A program made the position numbers and the translations under genes. DNA of 20,899 nucleotides from a virus, in IMG/VR virus record IMGVR_UViG_3300027736_000291, positions 1 to 20,899 of that record; one strand, given 5' to 3'. The number at the start of each line of letters is the position of its first letter. The first letter of the stretch is position 1. Below are positions 7,705 through 14,544 of the stretch, in pieces. The notes under the pieces were generated by a model. It was not told the origin of the DNA. It saw only the letters and a program-made list of their open reading frames with translations, and made no database searches.

Positions 7705-7821
7705 GACGGAATCTCCTTTTTCAGGAGGCTCGTCATCTCACGCCGGGGAGATTCGGAAGCCGGGGGAATTTTAACCATCCGCGCCGGGGGATGGGGACAG
7801 CCCATACGGGCTTCAAATGAG

Positions 7822-7860
7822 AAATTACAATTATAATCTACAAATGTAAAGGGGCCGCAA
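7822..7860 (-). promoter_or_regulatory. Candidate promoter for the capsid unit
   Basis: On the minus strand a perfect TATAAT occurs at 7835-7830 with TTGCGG 19 bases upstream (7860-7855). An overlapping alternative is TTTACA (7850-7845), a 17-base gap and TAATTT (7827-7822). The stretch is unusually AT-rich for this window and lies directly between the terminator and the decoration/capsid genes. Neither pair is a perfect match, and phage-specific polymerases are not excluded. Confidence 0.4.
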
Positions 7861-7872
7861 AATGCGACCCCT
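7848..7872 (-). terminator. Terminator after the scaffold/201-residue gene pair
   Basis: AGGGGCCGCA (7850-7859) pairs with TGCGACCCCT (7863-7872) over ten positions, one of them G-U, with a 3-base loop. On the minus strand it is followed by TTTACATTTG. It starts 13 bases after the stop of the 201-residue gene. This fits a rho-independent terminator ending the upstream block. Confidence 0.65.
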
Positions 7873-7885
7873 CCAAAAGCGTATT

Positions 7886-8491
7886 TTAATCGCCAGGAAC
7901 CTCAATCGGGGAATATCCCTTCTTGATTTGCGCCTTAGCGCTGGGATGATCACGGGTCAAAGTGCCATCCGGGGCAGCGTTAAGCTGTTGTTCTTTCACG
8001 CGAACTTGGTTTCGAGCCTTTCTCAGCTCATTTGCCCGCGCTTCGTTAGAAATAACTGCCGGGCGCTGCATGAGAACCATGCCTTTGCGCTCAATTACAG
8101 GGTGAGAGCCCTGCATTGGCATCATATTAGGGTGGCGAGCGGTTGAAACGGGCTCCCAACCCATTCGCGCCAGCTCAACTTGATACGCAGGATCTTCTTG
8201 GCCCAACAAAGTGCGGCGCTTCCACTCGTAGGTCCACCCATCCGGCGCATCCGGGGTGCGGAACTCGTCCACACCCTCGTCTACGTTCTCAAATTGGCCA
8301 CGAATTTCAGCCGCACGGCGGGCAGCGGCAGCCCTGGGGTCATCTTCCCGCATAGCAGGACGCATGGGCGGGCGGCTGACACCGGGGGTTTCGATGGTGA
8401 TGTTTGCTTCCGGCTCAATTGCCATCATTTCGGGTGGGATAGGCGATGTACGAGGCGGGCGACCGCGACGTTTTGCAGTAGAATCAGTCAT
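7886..8491 (-). CDS. Conserved phage protein, capsid-region, unknown function
   Basis: This encodes 201 residues. The N-terminus is basic and Pro-rich with an AT-hook-like RRGRPP at 8-13. The centre (about 82-115) reads PDGWTYEWKRRTLLGQEDPA then YQVELARMGWEPVSTARHP, followed by VIERKGMVLMQRPAVISNEARANELRKARNQVRVKEQQLN, a basic helical segment. I recognise this 'DGWTYEWK..T.LGQEDPAYQ..LAR.GWEPV' block from phage genomes, where it lies close to scaffold and capsid genes and stays hypothetical. It starts ten bases after the scaffold gene's end with GAGGAGAG as ribosome site. Possible roles are scaffold partner or internal capsid protein; the sequence shows no catalytic motif. Confidence 0.8.
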   Translation of the reverse strand: MTDSTAKRRGRPPRTSPIPPEMMAIEPEANITIETPGVSRPPMRPAMREDDPRAAAARRAAEIRGQFENVDEGVDEFRTPDAPDGWTYEWKRRTLLGQEDPAYQVELARMGWEPVSTARHPNMMPMQGSHPVIERKGMVLMQRPAVISNEARANELRKARNQVRVKEQQLNAAPDGTLTRDHPSAKAQIKKGYSPIEVPGD

Positions 8492-8501
8492 TTAACTCTC
8501 C

Positions 8502-9416
8502 TCAGTTCAGGCGATTATTTTCGCGCATCTTGTTTCGATAGTACTCTTGAGGCGTAATTCCGCTGATTTTAGCGGCTTCCACCTCTGCGGCAGTCAGCGT
8601 AATGACACCCGGCCTATGATTGGGTGAATCAATAGGTTGGCGGGACACCGGAGCTGACGGAGGAGCTGAGCGCCTCTGCTTGGTGGTTGCCGCACTGGAC
8701 ATCACGTCATCCACCTCGGGGATAGATCTACGGTTTGAATTAATTCCAAGCCTGTTCTCAACAAACTGGAAATACGCATCTGATTCCAGGGCGATCCCGT
8801 AGTCAACCGCATCCTCATGTGCCCGCGCCATCACGCGAATTGACCGCGCATCCGGCAAAGCATCCCGATTTTTCTTCAACCACTCCGCAGATCGCGGGGT
8901 AACTTGGTCAATGAGCGAATCAACCGTCAATTCCCCTGGCGGGGCTGTTTGAGGCTGCACTCTAGGCTGTTGCTTCATCTCCTCAAACCCACGCTCAAGC
9001 TGGCGAAGATTTGTAATGTTAGCAGTCATCTGCTCTTGAAGCTCAGCAGCCTTGTCAAAATCGCCAATGGCCATTGCATCGCGAAGGTTGCCCTTCAAGA
9101 TCTCTTGGTCACGGCGAACAGACTCAATTGCACCGCTCACAAGGTGCATATTGCTGTCACTGGCCTCGTTCTGGGCCATCCGCGCTTGCTCCGCAGCTTG
9201 CCGAGCCATAGCTTCAGCAGCCATACGGGCTTTACGCTCTTCCTCAAGATTTTTATTAAGCTTTTTTAAAGCCTTATCGACATCTTTTTCAGGTGCCTTG
9301 GCCTCAACCTCAACCGGATCATCAACAATTTCAACTTCCGGTTCGCCTTGTTTTGCCCCCTCTACTGGCGGGGCATCATCCAACTTAAACTCAATCTGTT
9401 CTTCTTCTCCAGACAT
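8502..9416 (-). CDS. Probable scaffolding protein
   Basis: This 304-residue protein has an acidic, disordered N-terminus (MSGEEEQIEFKLDDAPP..., to about residue 45), a long charged coiled coil (about 45-150: KALKKLNKNLEEERKARMAAEAMARQ and ELQEQMTANITNLRQLE), a middle domain (LTVDSLIDQVTPRSAEWLKKNRDALPDARSI), and a basic C-terminal tail ending EVEAAKISGITPQEYYRNKMRENN. Acidic head, coiled coil and basic C-terminus are what scaffold proteins of tailed phages show, the basic end binding the capsid subunit. It lies between the GroES-like gene and the capsid genes, as expected. The sequence is fast-evolving and the call rests on composition, predicted structure and order. AGGAGAAA precedes the ATG. 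Confidence 0.75.
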   Translation of the reverse strand: MSGEEEQIEFKLDDAPPVEGAKQGEPEVEIVDDPVEVEAKAPEKDVDKALKKLNKNLEEERKARMAAEAMARQAAEQARMAQNEASDSNMHLVSGAIESVRRDQEILKGNLRDAMAIGDFDKAAELQEQMTANITNLRQLERGFEEMKQQPRVQPQTAPPGELTVDSLIDQVTPRSAEWLKKNRDALPDARSIRVMARAHEDAVDYGIALESDAYFQFVENRLGINSNRRSIPEVDDVMSSAATTKQRRSAPPSAPVSRQPIDSPNHRPGVITLTAAEVEAAKISGITPQEYYRNKMRENNRLN

Positions 9417-9428
9417 GAATTTCTCCTA

Positions 9429-9821
9429 TTACCAAACGCGATCAGGCTGATCGATGCGGCCCTTGATGTTCACATCATCGATCATCCGGCAAAGGACGTT
9501 GTTGACGGTGATGCTCCACCCGTCAGACGGGCGAAACACGATCCAATCGCCCTCTTTGATTTTAAGGCCACTGAACCACTGGCCCGAATTGTCCTTAAAA
9601 GCCTGCGATCCCATCTTGACCACCAGCCCGACTTTGGACTGATAGCGGTCCTCATCAGTGGTCTGGCTGGTCAAAATGATCCCGCTCTTTGTTTTCTGAG
9701 GGCGGATGTACACCGCCACCAAAACTTGATTGTTGAACACTTCAACTGATGAAATGTCGCCCATTTCCGTCCGTATGGTCTCAGCCGGATCTGTTTCGTG
9801 CTGCATAGTCATAAACGGCAT
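9429..9821 (-). CDS. GroES-like co-chaperonin (Cpn10 family), phage-encoded
   Basis: This 130-residue protein aligns by eye with GroES. Residues 25-40 (SVEVFNNQVLVAVYIR) match the first strand (RPLHDRVIVKR in E. coli). Residues 41-60 (PQKTKSGIILTSQTTDEDRY) match the mobile loop, including the hydrophobic triplet IIL (48-50), equivalent to the GroEL-binding IVL. GLVVKMGSQ matches the following strand, GLKIKEGDWIVFRPSDG (85-101) matches VKVGDIVIFNDGYG, and NNVLCRMIDDVNIKGRI the final strands. It has about 23 extra N-terminal residues and a C-terminal tail. T4 gp31 and related phage GroES analogues cap host GroEL to fold capsid protein; the place just before scaffold and capsid genes suggests the same job. 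The start has a GGGGG stretch upstream. Confidence 0.85.
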   Translation of the reverse strand: MPFMTMQHETDPAETIRTEMGDISSVEVFNNQVLVAVYIRPQKTKSGIILTSQTTDEDRYQSKVGLVVKMGSQAFKDNSGQWFSGLKIKEGDWIVFRPSDGWSITVNNVLCRMIDDVNIKGRIDQPDRVW

Positions 9822-9832
9822 CTCTATTCCCC

Positions 9833-10045
9833 CTACTCCTTGCCATTCACAATGGCTTCCGCGTCATCGCAAAGCTCAAGAGCCAAGCGAAGTCCTTCGA
9901 CTCTACCAACTTGGTGTCGGTAGCCCGAAAAGTCAAAACCTTCGATTTGATAAGAGCTTACGAGAGTTTCTTTAATTCTCTCGATTTCAGCATTGAGGAG
10001 CTTTTTCAGCTCATACTGATAGTACGCCTGATATGTTGTCTTCAT
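9833..10045 (-). CDS. Small helical conserved phage protein (70 aa)
   Basis: The sequence MKTTYQAYYQYELKKLLNAE... continues IERIKETLVSSYQIEGFDFSG and ends YRHQVGRVEGLRLALELCDDAEAIVNGKE. It is almost entirely helical and charged, and resembles short phage proteins with a 'Y.YELK..LN.EI' start and a 'G...GLR.ALE.CD.AE' end, of unknown function. AGGGGG lies upstream of the ATG. It precedes the GroES-like gene by 11 bases, whose ribosome site overlaps its stop, so the two are likely co-translated. A helper in capsid assembly is possible but unsupported. Confidence 0.72.
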   Translation of the reverse strand: MKTTYQAYYQYELKKLLNAEIERIKETLVSSYQIEGFDFSGYRHQVGRVEGLRLALELCDDAEAIVNGKE

Positions 10046-10146
10046 AAACCGCCCCCTGCGGTTCCCCTGTTGGATTGGTGGGTGGAGACACGAAGGGGGA
10101 TCGCATCCCCACCCAATTCACAGCGATCTCGATCACCGCTGCAAAT

Positions 10147-10390
10147 TTAGTAGTTGCCCGGCTCAATGCGGGCGGTCTTGGAGGCAATCTCAGCCTTCTC
10201 CAACCGTCCTTTGCCCGAACCAGCGCCAGCATCCATGTCCTTGTAGGAGCTATAGGTGCGGCCACCAACTTTGCGAGCGCTGCGCTTGCTTTCGGCAATT
10301 TCTGTCTTTTGAAGACGGCCCTCACCGGAGCCCGCGCCAGCAGTCATGTCCTTATAAGACGTTGCCCGCCCGCCAGACTTACGAGGCATA
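10147..10390 (-). repeat. Duplicated 36-residue C-terminal module
   Basis: Two in-frame copies of a ~108-bp unit encode [R]K-x-GGR-x(2,3)-SYKDM-x-AGAGSG-x-GRL-x-K-x-EIA. The copies differ at scattered codons, so the duplication is old or has been under selection. The second copy forms the protein C-terminus. Confidence 0.75.
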
Positions 10391-11574
10391 GGAGCCCCAC
10401 CAGCAGCAGGCATAGGCATGGGGATAGGCATCGGCATGGGCATCGGCGCACCACCGGGAGCGCCACCCGGAGGCGGAACAGCTACAGGCATCCCGCCCGG
10501 CATCCCATCCATGCCCGGAGGCTTGGTCGGCCCACCCATGGGGTTAGGCATCATGTCGCCCATTCCAGCAGGCTTGCCCGCGCCAATGATGATGTTGATC
10601 GCGGTCTTGCCCTTACCCTTGGTCTTGCCGCCATCCTTGCGAGCCGTGCGGCCACCGGGGACTACGCCGGGGATCTTGCCGGGATAGCCGGGGCCAGAGA
10701 AGACCTGACCGCCGGTAGCGCGCTTGGCGCGGCCACCCTTTTTCATCCCACCCATTGCATTTTGTTGATCAGCAAGACTGGCATCTCTTGCGCCCATATT
10801 TGCAGCAGACGCCTGAGCCGCAGCCCGATCAGCAGAACCCATACGACTTTGGCGGCTTCCGTCATCCATCCCCATAGCTTGACCACCAACATCTTTGCCG
10901 GTGCGGCCACCGCTCTTCTTCTCATCTTTGTCGTGGCTCATTTCGTCCGCAGCAATGCCAGCGCCAACGCCGCCAAGTAGGCCCGCAAGACCACCACCCA
11001 TTTTGCCGGTGCGGGCCTCAGACTTCACCATCTTCTTGATGAGCGCCTTGTCAGCAGCGATGTCCTCGTGGCCTTCAGTCTTGCCGCCCTTCTTCATGCC
11101 GGTAGCCTTAAGGGGAGAAAGAGAACCTTTTTTAAGGCCAACAAAGTTCATGGTAGCGCCGGGGACATCGCCGACAGCCTGTGCGCGCTGCATCATTTTA
11201 GCGGCACCAGCCATAGGTCCGCCAACCATCTTCTTGGCGCGGCCACCAGACTTCAAGCCACCAATGTGCTTGTAGCCTTCGCGCTCCTCGTTGGCTTCCT
11301 TCATGTTCTTGTTCACAAGGGAGTCAGCGGTGATGGGCTTATTGCCAGTGCGGACAGACTTGCCCATGTTGGCTACAGCCTTGCTGCCCTCAACCTTGCC
11401 ACCCGACTTATAAGCCCGGCGAGAAATAGGGCGCATGCCCGTCTTCACATCTGCCTTGAGCATTTCAGGGGGCGTAAAAGTAGACGAATCAACCCTTTCA
11501 AGCGGGCGATCTGCCGTAAGGCGCTGGGCCTTAGCTTTCATGGCCGCACGGGCCTGTTTTGCCATATCAGACAT
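10147..11574 (-). CDS. Low-complexity Lys/Gly/Met-rich protein with repeated [K/R]xGG motifs
   Basis: This 475-residue, very basic protein has no recognised domain. About ten short motifs of the form K-x-G-G-[K/R/Q] are scattered through it (KSGGK, KSGGR, KKGGK, KKGGR, ATGGQ, KDGGK, KVGGR), most followed by A, T or V. A Met-Pro-Gly-rich stretch lies at about 340-390, with MPMPMPIPMPMP. The last 80 residues are a duplicated 36-residue unit (RKSGGRATSYKDMTAGAGSG and RKVGGRTYSSYKDMDAGAGS, each continuing GRL.K.EIA). AGGAG precedes the ATG. It lies in the portal-to-scaffold interval, where internal core or ejection proteins often lie; the composition would suit an intrinsically disordered, DNA-binding virion protein. 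That role is inference. The motif is also found in three neighbouring proteins. Confidence 0.8.
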   Translation of the reverse strand: MSDMAKQARAAMKAKAQRLTADRPLERVDSSTFTPPEMLKADVKTGMRPISRRAYKSGGKVEGSKAVANMGKSVRTGNKPITADSLVNKNMKEANEEREGYKHIGGLKSGGRAKKMVGGPMAGAAKMMQRAQAVGDVPGATMNFVGLKKGSLSPLKATGMKKGGKTEGHEDIAADKALIKKMVKSEARTGKMGGGLAGLLGGVGAGIAADEMSHDKDEKKSGGRTGKDVGGQAMGMDDGSRQSRMGSADRAAAQASAANMGARDASLADQQNAMGGMKKGGRAKRATGGQVFSGPGYPGKIPGVVPGGRTARKDGGKTKGKGKTAINIIIGAGKPAGMGDMMPNPMGGPTKPPGMDGMPGGMPVAVPPPGGAPGGAPMPMPMPIPMPMPAAGGAPMPRKSGGRATSYKDMTAGAGSGEGRLQKTEIAESKRSARKVGGRTYSSYKDMDAGAGSGKGRLEKAEIASKTARIEPGNY

Positions 11575-11594
11575 GACGACTCCTAGTACCAGGA

Positions 11595-12968
11595 TTACGG
11601 GCGTCCCCGTTGGCGATTTGCCAATTTAGAAGCTATCATAATAGCTTGCTCAGCAACAGAGCGGCTTTTCCCCTTTTGAGATTTAAGCTTAGGTTTCCGG
11701 CTTTGAGAAACATCCAAAGCTTTTTTTACCATTTTATCTCTACTGGACCGTGGTGTTTTGGTTACAAGGCCGCCGCGCTTCTCACCGCCGCCGCCCCCGT
11801 CTCCACCCCCACCGCCATCACCGCCGCCTCCATCGCCTCCACCATCGCCGCCACCGTCACCTCCGTCGCCACCATCGCCGTCACCACCATCGCCATCGCC
11901 ATCGCCGTCGCTGTCACCATCATCCCCATCATTATCGTCTGCTTCATTTTCAGGGGCCGCCGGAGGAGCGGGGGATGCAAGATTTGCATCATTTAATGCG
12001 TCTATCATGCTTTGCGGCATGTCAGCAGGGTCCATAACCGAAAGACCTTGGGCCGGTGCAGCAGATGGCGCACTAGCCCCAGAAGGACCAGAAGTTGATT
12101 CCGGCGCTTCAGTGTTGGCACTGGGAGCCGCAGGGGCCGCGCCAAATGCCCCGGTTTCTCCACTGATAGATTGGTCTTGCATCCCAGCGGTAAACTGCGC
12201 TCCCGCTGCTGTGGGACCAGTTATATCAGGGTTGTCTTCAAGCTGATCTGGCGTTGCAAATGCTGGCGGGGCAGAAAATGACGGGGCTTGTACGCCGGGC
12301 GTCATTGCGGGAGCTGGAGCAGGCGCGGGCGCTTCGCTGATCTGTCCCCTTGAGCCAGGCATGGCAACATTGCCCATCACATCATAAACGGGATCAGCAG
12401 TAGTGGGAGCAACAAGCGACCCAAACGGATTTGCCGCCGCTTTCCCTGTGTACATATCGCCAAACATCCCCGGCGTGGGGGCAACGGATGTGGTGGTGAC
12501 GGATCTGGTATCAACTGGGGACGCAGGCGCAGGGGCTGGAAGATCGTATGTGTCTACCTTACCAACAGGCGCGCCAGTAAACGAGAAACCGGGTGCAGTT
12601 CCTGATGGCGTCGCAGTTGCCGTTGGTGATGACATTACCCCTTGGGGAGTAGCTGAAGGCAAGCCATAGGATCCAGAAAGACCATCGCCTCCACCCCCGC
12701 CAGAAGGTAATGTCTTCCCAATGCTGTCCGATCTTTCCAGCACATCTGTATTTGGAACATCTTTAACCGGCGGCTCATAAGGGTTGGTTTTTGGACCTTG
12801 GTACCCAGTGCGGAGCGGTTCAATCTCTGGCAAAGGCTTGCGCTTTTGCGCGTCAATATCACGCATAAGCTGCTCATAGATGGACTGGTCATAGAAGGGG
12901 CTACCGCCATCAGCGTAACGCTTGCGGGCTAGACGCAGGGCTTCGCTGATGGAAGTAGGACGCTTCAT
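11595..12968 (-). CDS. Ala/Pro-rich disordered virion-type protein with Asp-Gly tract and basic C-terminus
   Basis: The ATG at 12968 with AAGGG seven bases upstream gives 457 residues; a TTG two codons earlier is a weaker start. The N-terminus (MKRPTSISEALRLARKRYADGGSPF) is a helix followed by YADGG. A long Pro/Ala/Thr-rich disordered region fills about 45-340. Then comes an acidic Asp/Gly tract of roughly 55 residues, followed abruptly by EKRGGLVTKTPRSSRDKMVKKALDVSQS and a strongly basic tail. The KRGG plus KAL[D/E][V/I] block also ends the neighbouring upstream protein. There are no RTX nonapeptides in register, so calcium binding is not claimed. A disordered internal virion or neck-associated protein is the best guess from position between portal and scaffold. 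Confidence 0.78.
   Translation of the reverse strand: MKRPTSISEALRLARKRYADGGSPFYDQSIYEQLMRDIDAQKRKPLPEIEPLRTGYQGPKTNPYEPPVKDVPNTDVLERSDSIGKTLPSGGGGGDGLSGSYGLPSATPQGVMSSPTATATPSGTAPGFSFTGAPVGKVDTYDLPAPAPASPVDTRSVTTTSVAPTPGMFGDMYTGKAAANPFGSLVAPTTADPVYDVMGNVAMPGSRGQISEAPAPAPAPAMTPGVQAPSFSAPPAFATPDQLEDNPDITGPTAAGAQFTAGMQDQSISGETGAFGAAPAAPSANTEAPESTSGPSGASAPSAAPAQGLSVMDPADMPQSMIDALNDANLASPAPPAAPENEADDNDGDDGDSDGDGDGDGGDGDGGDGGDGGGDGGGDGGGGDGGGGGDGGGGGEKRGGLVTKTPRSSRDKMVKKALDVSQSRKPKLKSQKGKSRSVAEQAIMIASKLANRQRGRP
11784..11945 (-). repeat. Asp/Gly-coding low-complexity tract
   Basis: On the plus strand this is a run of C/A/T-only triplets (ccg, cca, tca, acc) that codes on the minus strand for alternating Asp and Gly, shifting from D-rich (DDNDGDD) to G-rich (GGGGGDGGGGG). 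The near-tandem triplets and hexamers could slip during replication, so length variation between relatives is likely. Confidence 0.8.
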
Positions 12969-12978
12969 GGTCAAACCC

Positions 12979-14544
12979 TTAGCGAGAAGAGATCAGATGG
13001 TGAATGATCTCAAGAGCCTTGTGAACCGAGTCTGGTTTGCCAGCAGACCCGCCACGCTTCATGCCCTGCTCATTGAGCTTGGTCACATCAAAGTTGGGAT
13101 CATCCTTGTGGGTTCTGGCATACTGACGCTCTGCCCGCATCCATGCACCAGCGTCTCCGGGGTCAGCCTGCGACTGCTCAAAGAGCTGTTTTGTGGTAGC
13201 TGGCCTGTTTGTAAAGAGGTTTGACAGAAACCCTTCTTCAGGGCGGCGCGGTGATGCAGGGGCTGCTTCTCCAGTTGCTTGTGCCGCCGCCATGCGTTGC
13301 CTAGCTAATTGAACTGGGTTTTTGGGATAGGCTGAAAGCTCATCTACGCCTGGGGCATTGCTGCGATTGTAATTACGAACCGCACCAGCAGGATAAGCTG
13401 AAAGTTCGTCAACCCCAAGCGAATTGGTGCGATCCAAACTTCTGCGAACCGCACCAGAAGGATAAGCAGACAGCTCATCTACGCCCAACAAATTGCCTCG
13501 ATCCATATCCTTGGGTCCGGCTGCAGCAGTTGCAGAAGGGCCATTTATTGCAGGAGCAAGGGCAAAACCCGCAGCAGCAGGCACTCCAACATATGCAGTG
13601 CCCTGCGCAATGCGCTGGCCAGGCGTAAATGCTGTACGGCCCGGCCCGAACTGACCGTTTGGCATGATCTGCTGCAGTTGATACCCAGTTTCAGGGTTAA
13701 TGACTGGCCTAGGCCTTGTAAGATAATCTACCGGGCCAGGTATTTCGCTAACCCTTTGAGCAAGCGCCTCAAATGGGTCATGGATAGCACCCATAGCCGG
13801 TCTCATTTGGCCAGTTAACGGGTCTCTTACCGACTGGGGCATGCCAGTTTCTGGATTAACAAAGCGGCCCGGATTGCGGTTTTGCTGTATCGCCAGATCT
13901 ACTGGACTAATGGACCTAGCAGTCTCTACCGCCTCGGATGCAGCAGATGGCGCAGCAGGACGGGCGGCAACAGTTGGTGCCGGTGCCTGCGCTCCTCCTT
14001 CTCGCAACACCCTGAACACTTGCTCTCTGTCCGCAGAAGGCATTGCATTGATTGTCTCTTGCATGTCCCTAGGAAGATAAGAAAACTCTCTGGGGATGTT
14101 GGCAAGTTCAGACGCAGCAGCGGGTTTGGGGCGAGGCTTAAACATGGACGCACCTTTGGATGGAAGAGGGGTAAACATGCTTGCAATTTCAGCAGCGTGT
14201 TCGGGAGCTGGGCCAAGCGTTCTGCCAACAGGTTTGGTGAAATACTCGGTCACCCCCGCCAAGGGCGATATGGCGGATAAAGCAGACCCGCCAATAACCT
14301 GACCAGCCCCATAGAGGGGATTAGTTTTAAAGTTCTCATATCCGCGCTGGCTTATATCTCTACCAGCCCCGTAAGTTGCGGCGGTGCCCCCTGTAAAGTC
14401 AAACACCCTTGGAGAAAAATACTCTTTAGCTTTGCTGGCAACATCACCAAAAAACCCTCTAGGTTTTGACGCTGGAGTAGTTGCCGGAACAAGGATGGTG
14501 TTGCCATTGGCGTCAGTAGAAAGTTCATAGGAGGGAGAAGCCAT
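12979..14544 (-). CDS. 521-residue phage protein with GVDELSAYP repeats and KRGG C-terminal module
   Basis: This protein follows the portal gene with a one-base stop/start overlap (TAATG). Residues 28-110 contain a Gly/Ala-rich amphipathic part (FFGDVASKAKEYFSPRVFDF, LYGAGQVIGGSALSAISPLAG) that could contact membrane or pack in the capsid. The middle is Pro/Ala-rich with two NPETG words. Residues 354-407 hold three near-identical units around GVDELSAYP, spaced 23 and 22 residues. The C-terminus reads MKRGGSAGKPDSVHKALEII then HHLISSR. I do not recognise a named family. In phages of this layout, proteins between portal and scaffold are often ejected or internal-core proteins, which is my inference. 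The upstream stop and GGAGAACTG region supplies the ribosome site. Confidence 0.8.
   Translation of the reverse strand: MASPSYELSTDANGNTILVPATTPASKPRGFFGDVASKAKEYFSPRVFDFTGGTAATYGAGRDISQRGYENFKTNPLYGAGQVIGGSALSAISPLAGVTEYFTKPVGRTLGPAPEHAAEIASMFTPLPSKGASMFKPRPKPAAASELANIPREFSYLPRDMQETINAMPSADREQVFRVLREGGAQAPAPTVAARPAAPSAASEAVETARSISPVDLAIQQNRNPGRFVNPETGMPQSVRDPLTGQMRPAMGAIHDPFEALAQRVSEIPGPVDYLTRPRPVINPETGYQLQQIMPNGQFGPGRTAFTPGQRIAQGTAYVGVPAAAGFALAPAINGPSATAAAGPKDMDRGNLLGVDELSAYPSGAVRRSLDRTNSLGVDELSAYPAGAVRNYNRSNAPGVDELSAYPKNPVQLARQRMAAAQATGEAAPASPRRPEEGFLSNLFTNRPATTKQLFEQSQADPGDAGAWMRAERQYARTHKDDPNFDVTKLNEQGMKRGGSAGKPDSVHKALEIIHHLISSR
13324..13510 (-). repeat. Three tandem coding repeats with GVDELSAYP core
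   Basis: Three copies encode N-x-x-GVDELSAYP-x-x-[A/P]V. The cores lie at 13485-13459, 13416-13390 and 13350-13324, i.e. 69 and 66 bases apart. The nine-residue core is identical in all three while synonymous codons differ (for example GTAGATGAG versus GTTGACGAA), which points to selection on the peptide and not to recent duplication. Confidence 0.85.

Noticed and set aside
6661-7836. Long plus-strand open frame of 391 codons
   Set aside because: It is antisense to the major capsid and decoration genes, shows no family pattern, and the minus-strand genes have clear ribosome sites and recognisable sequence. GC-rich codon bias of the real genes keeps the opposite frame open.
10096-10110. GGGGAT/ATCCCC hairpin after the KxGG gene as a terminator
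   Set aside because: The stem is only 6 bp with a 3-base loop and is not followed by a T-run on the minus strand; not reported as a terminator.
10075-10980. Plus-strand open frame of 301 codons, Arg/His-rich
   Set aside because: Antisense to the KxGG protein; composition is the mirror of the Lys/Gly/Pro-rich repeats. No start context or family.
11784-11945. RTX calcium-binding repeats
   Set aside because: The Asp/Gly tract lacks the nonapeptide register GGxGxDxUx with a hydrophobic position, so it is treated as low complexity.
11758-12246. Plus-strand Ser/Pro-rich frame and the His/Arg-rich frame beside it
   Set aside because: Both are shadow readings of the Asp/Gly tract on the opposite strand.
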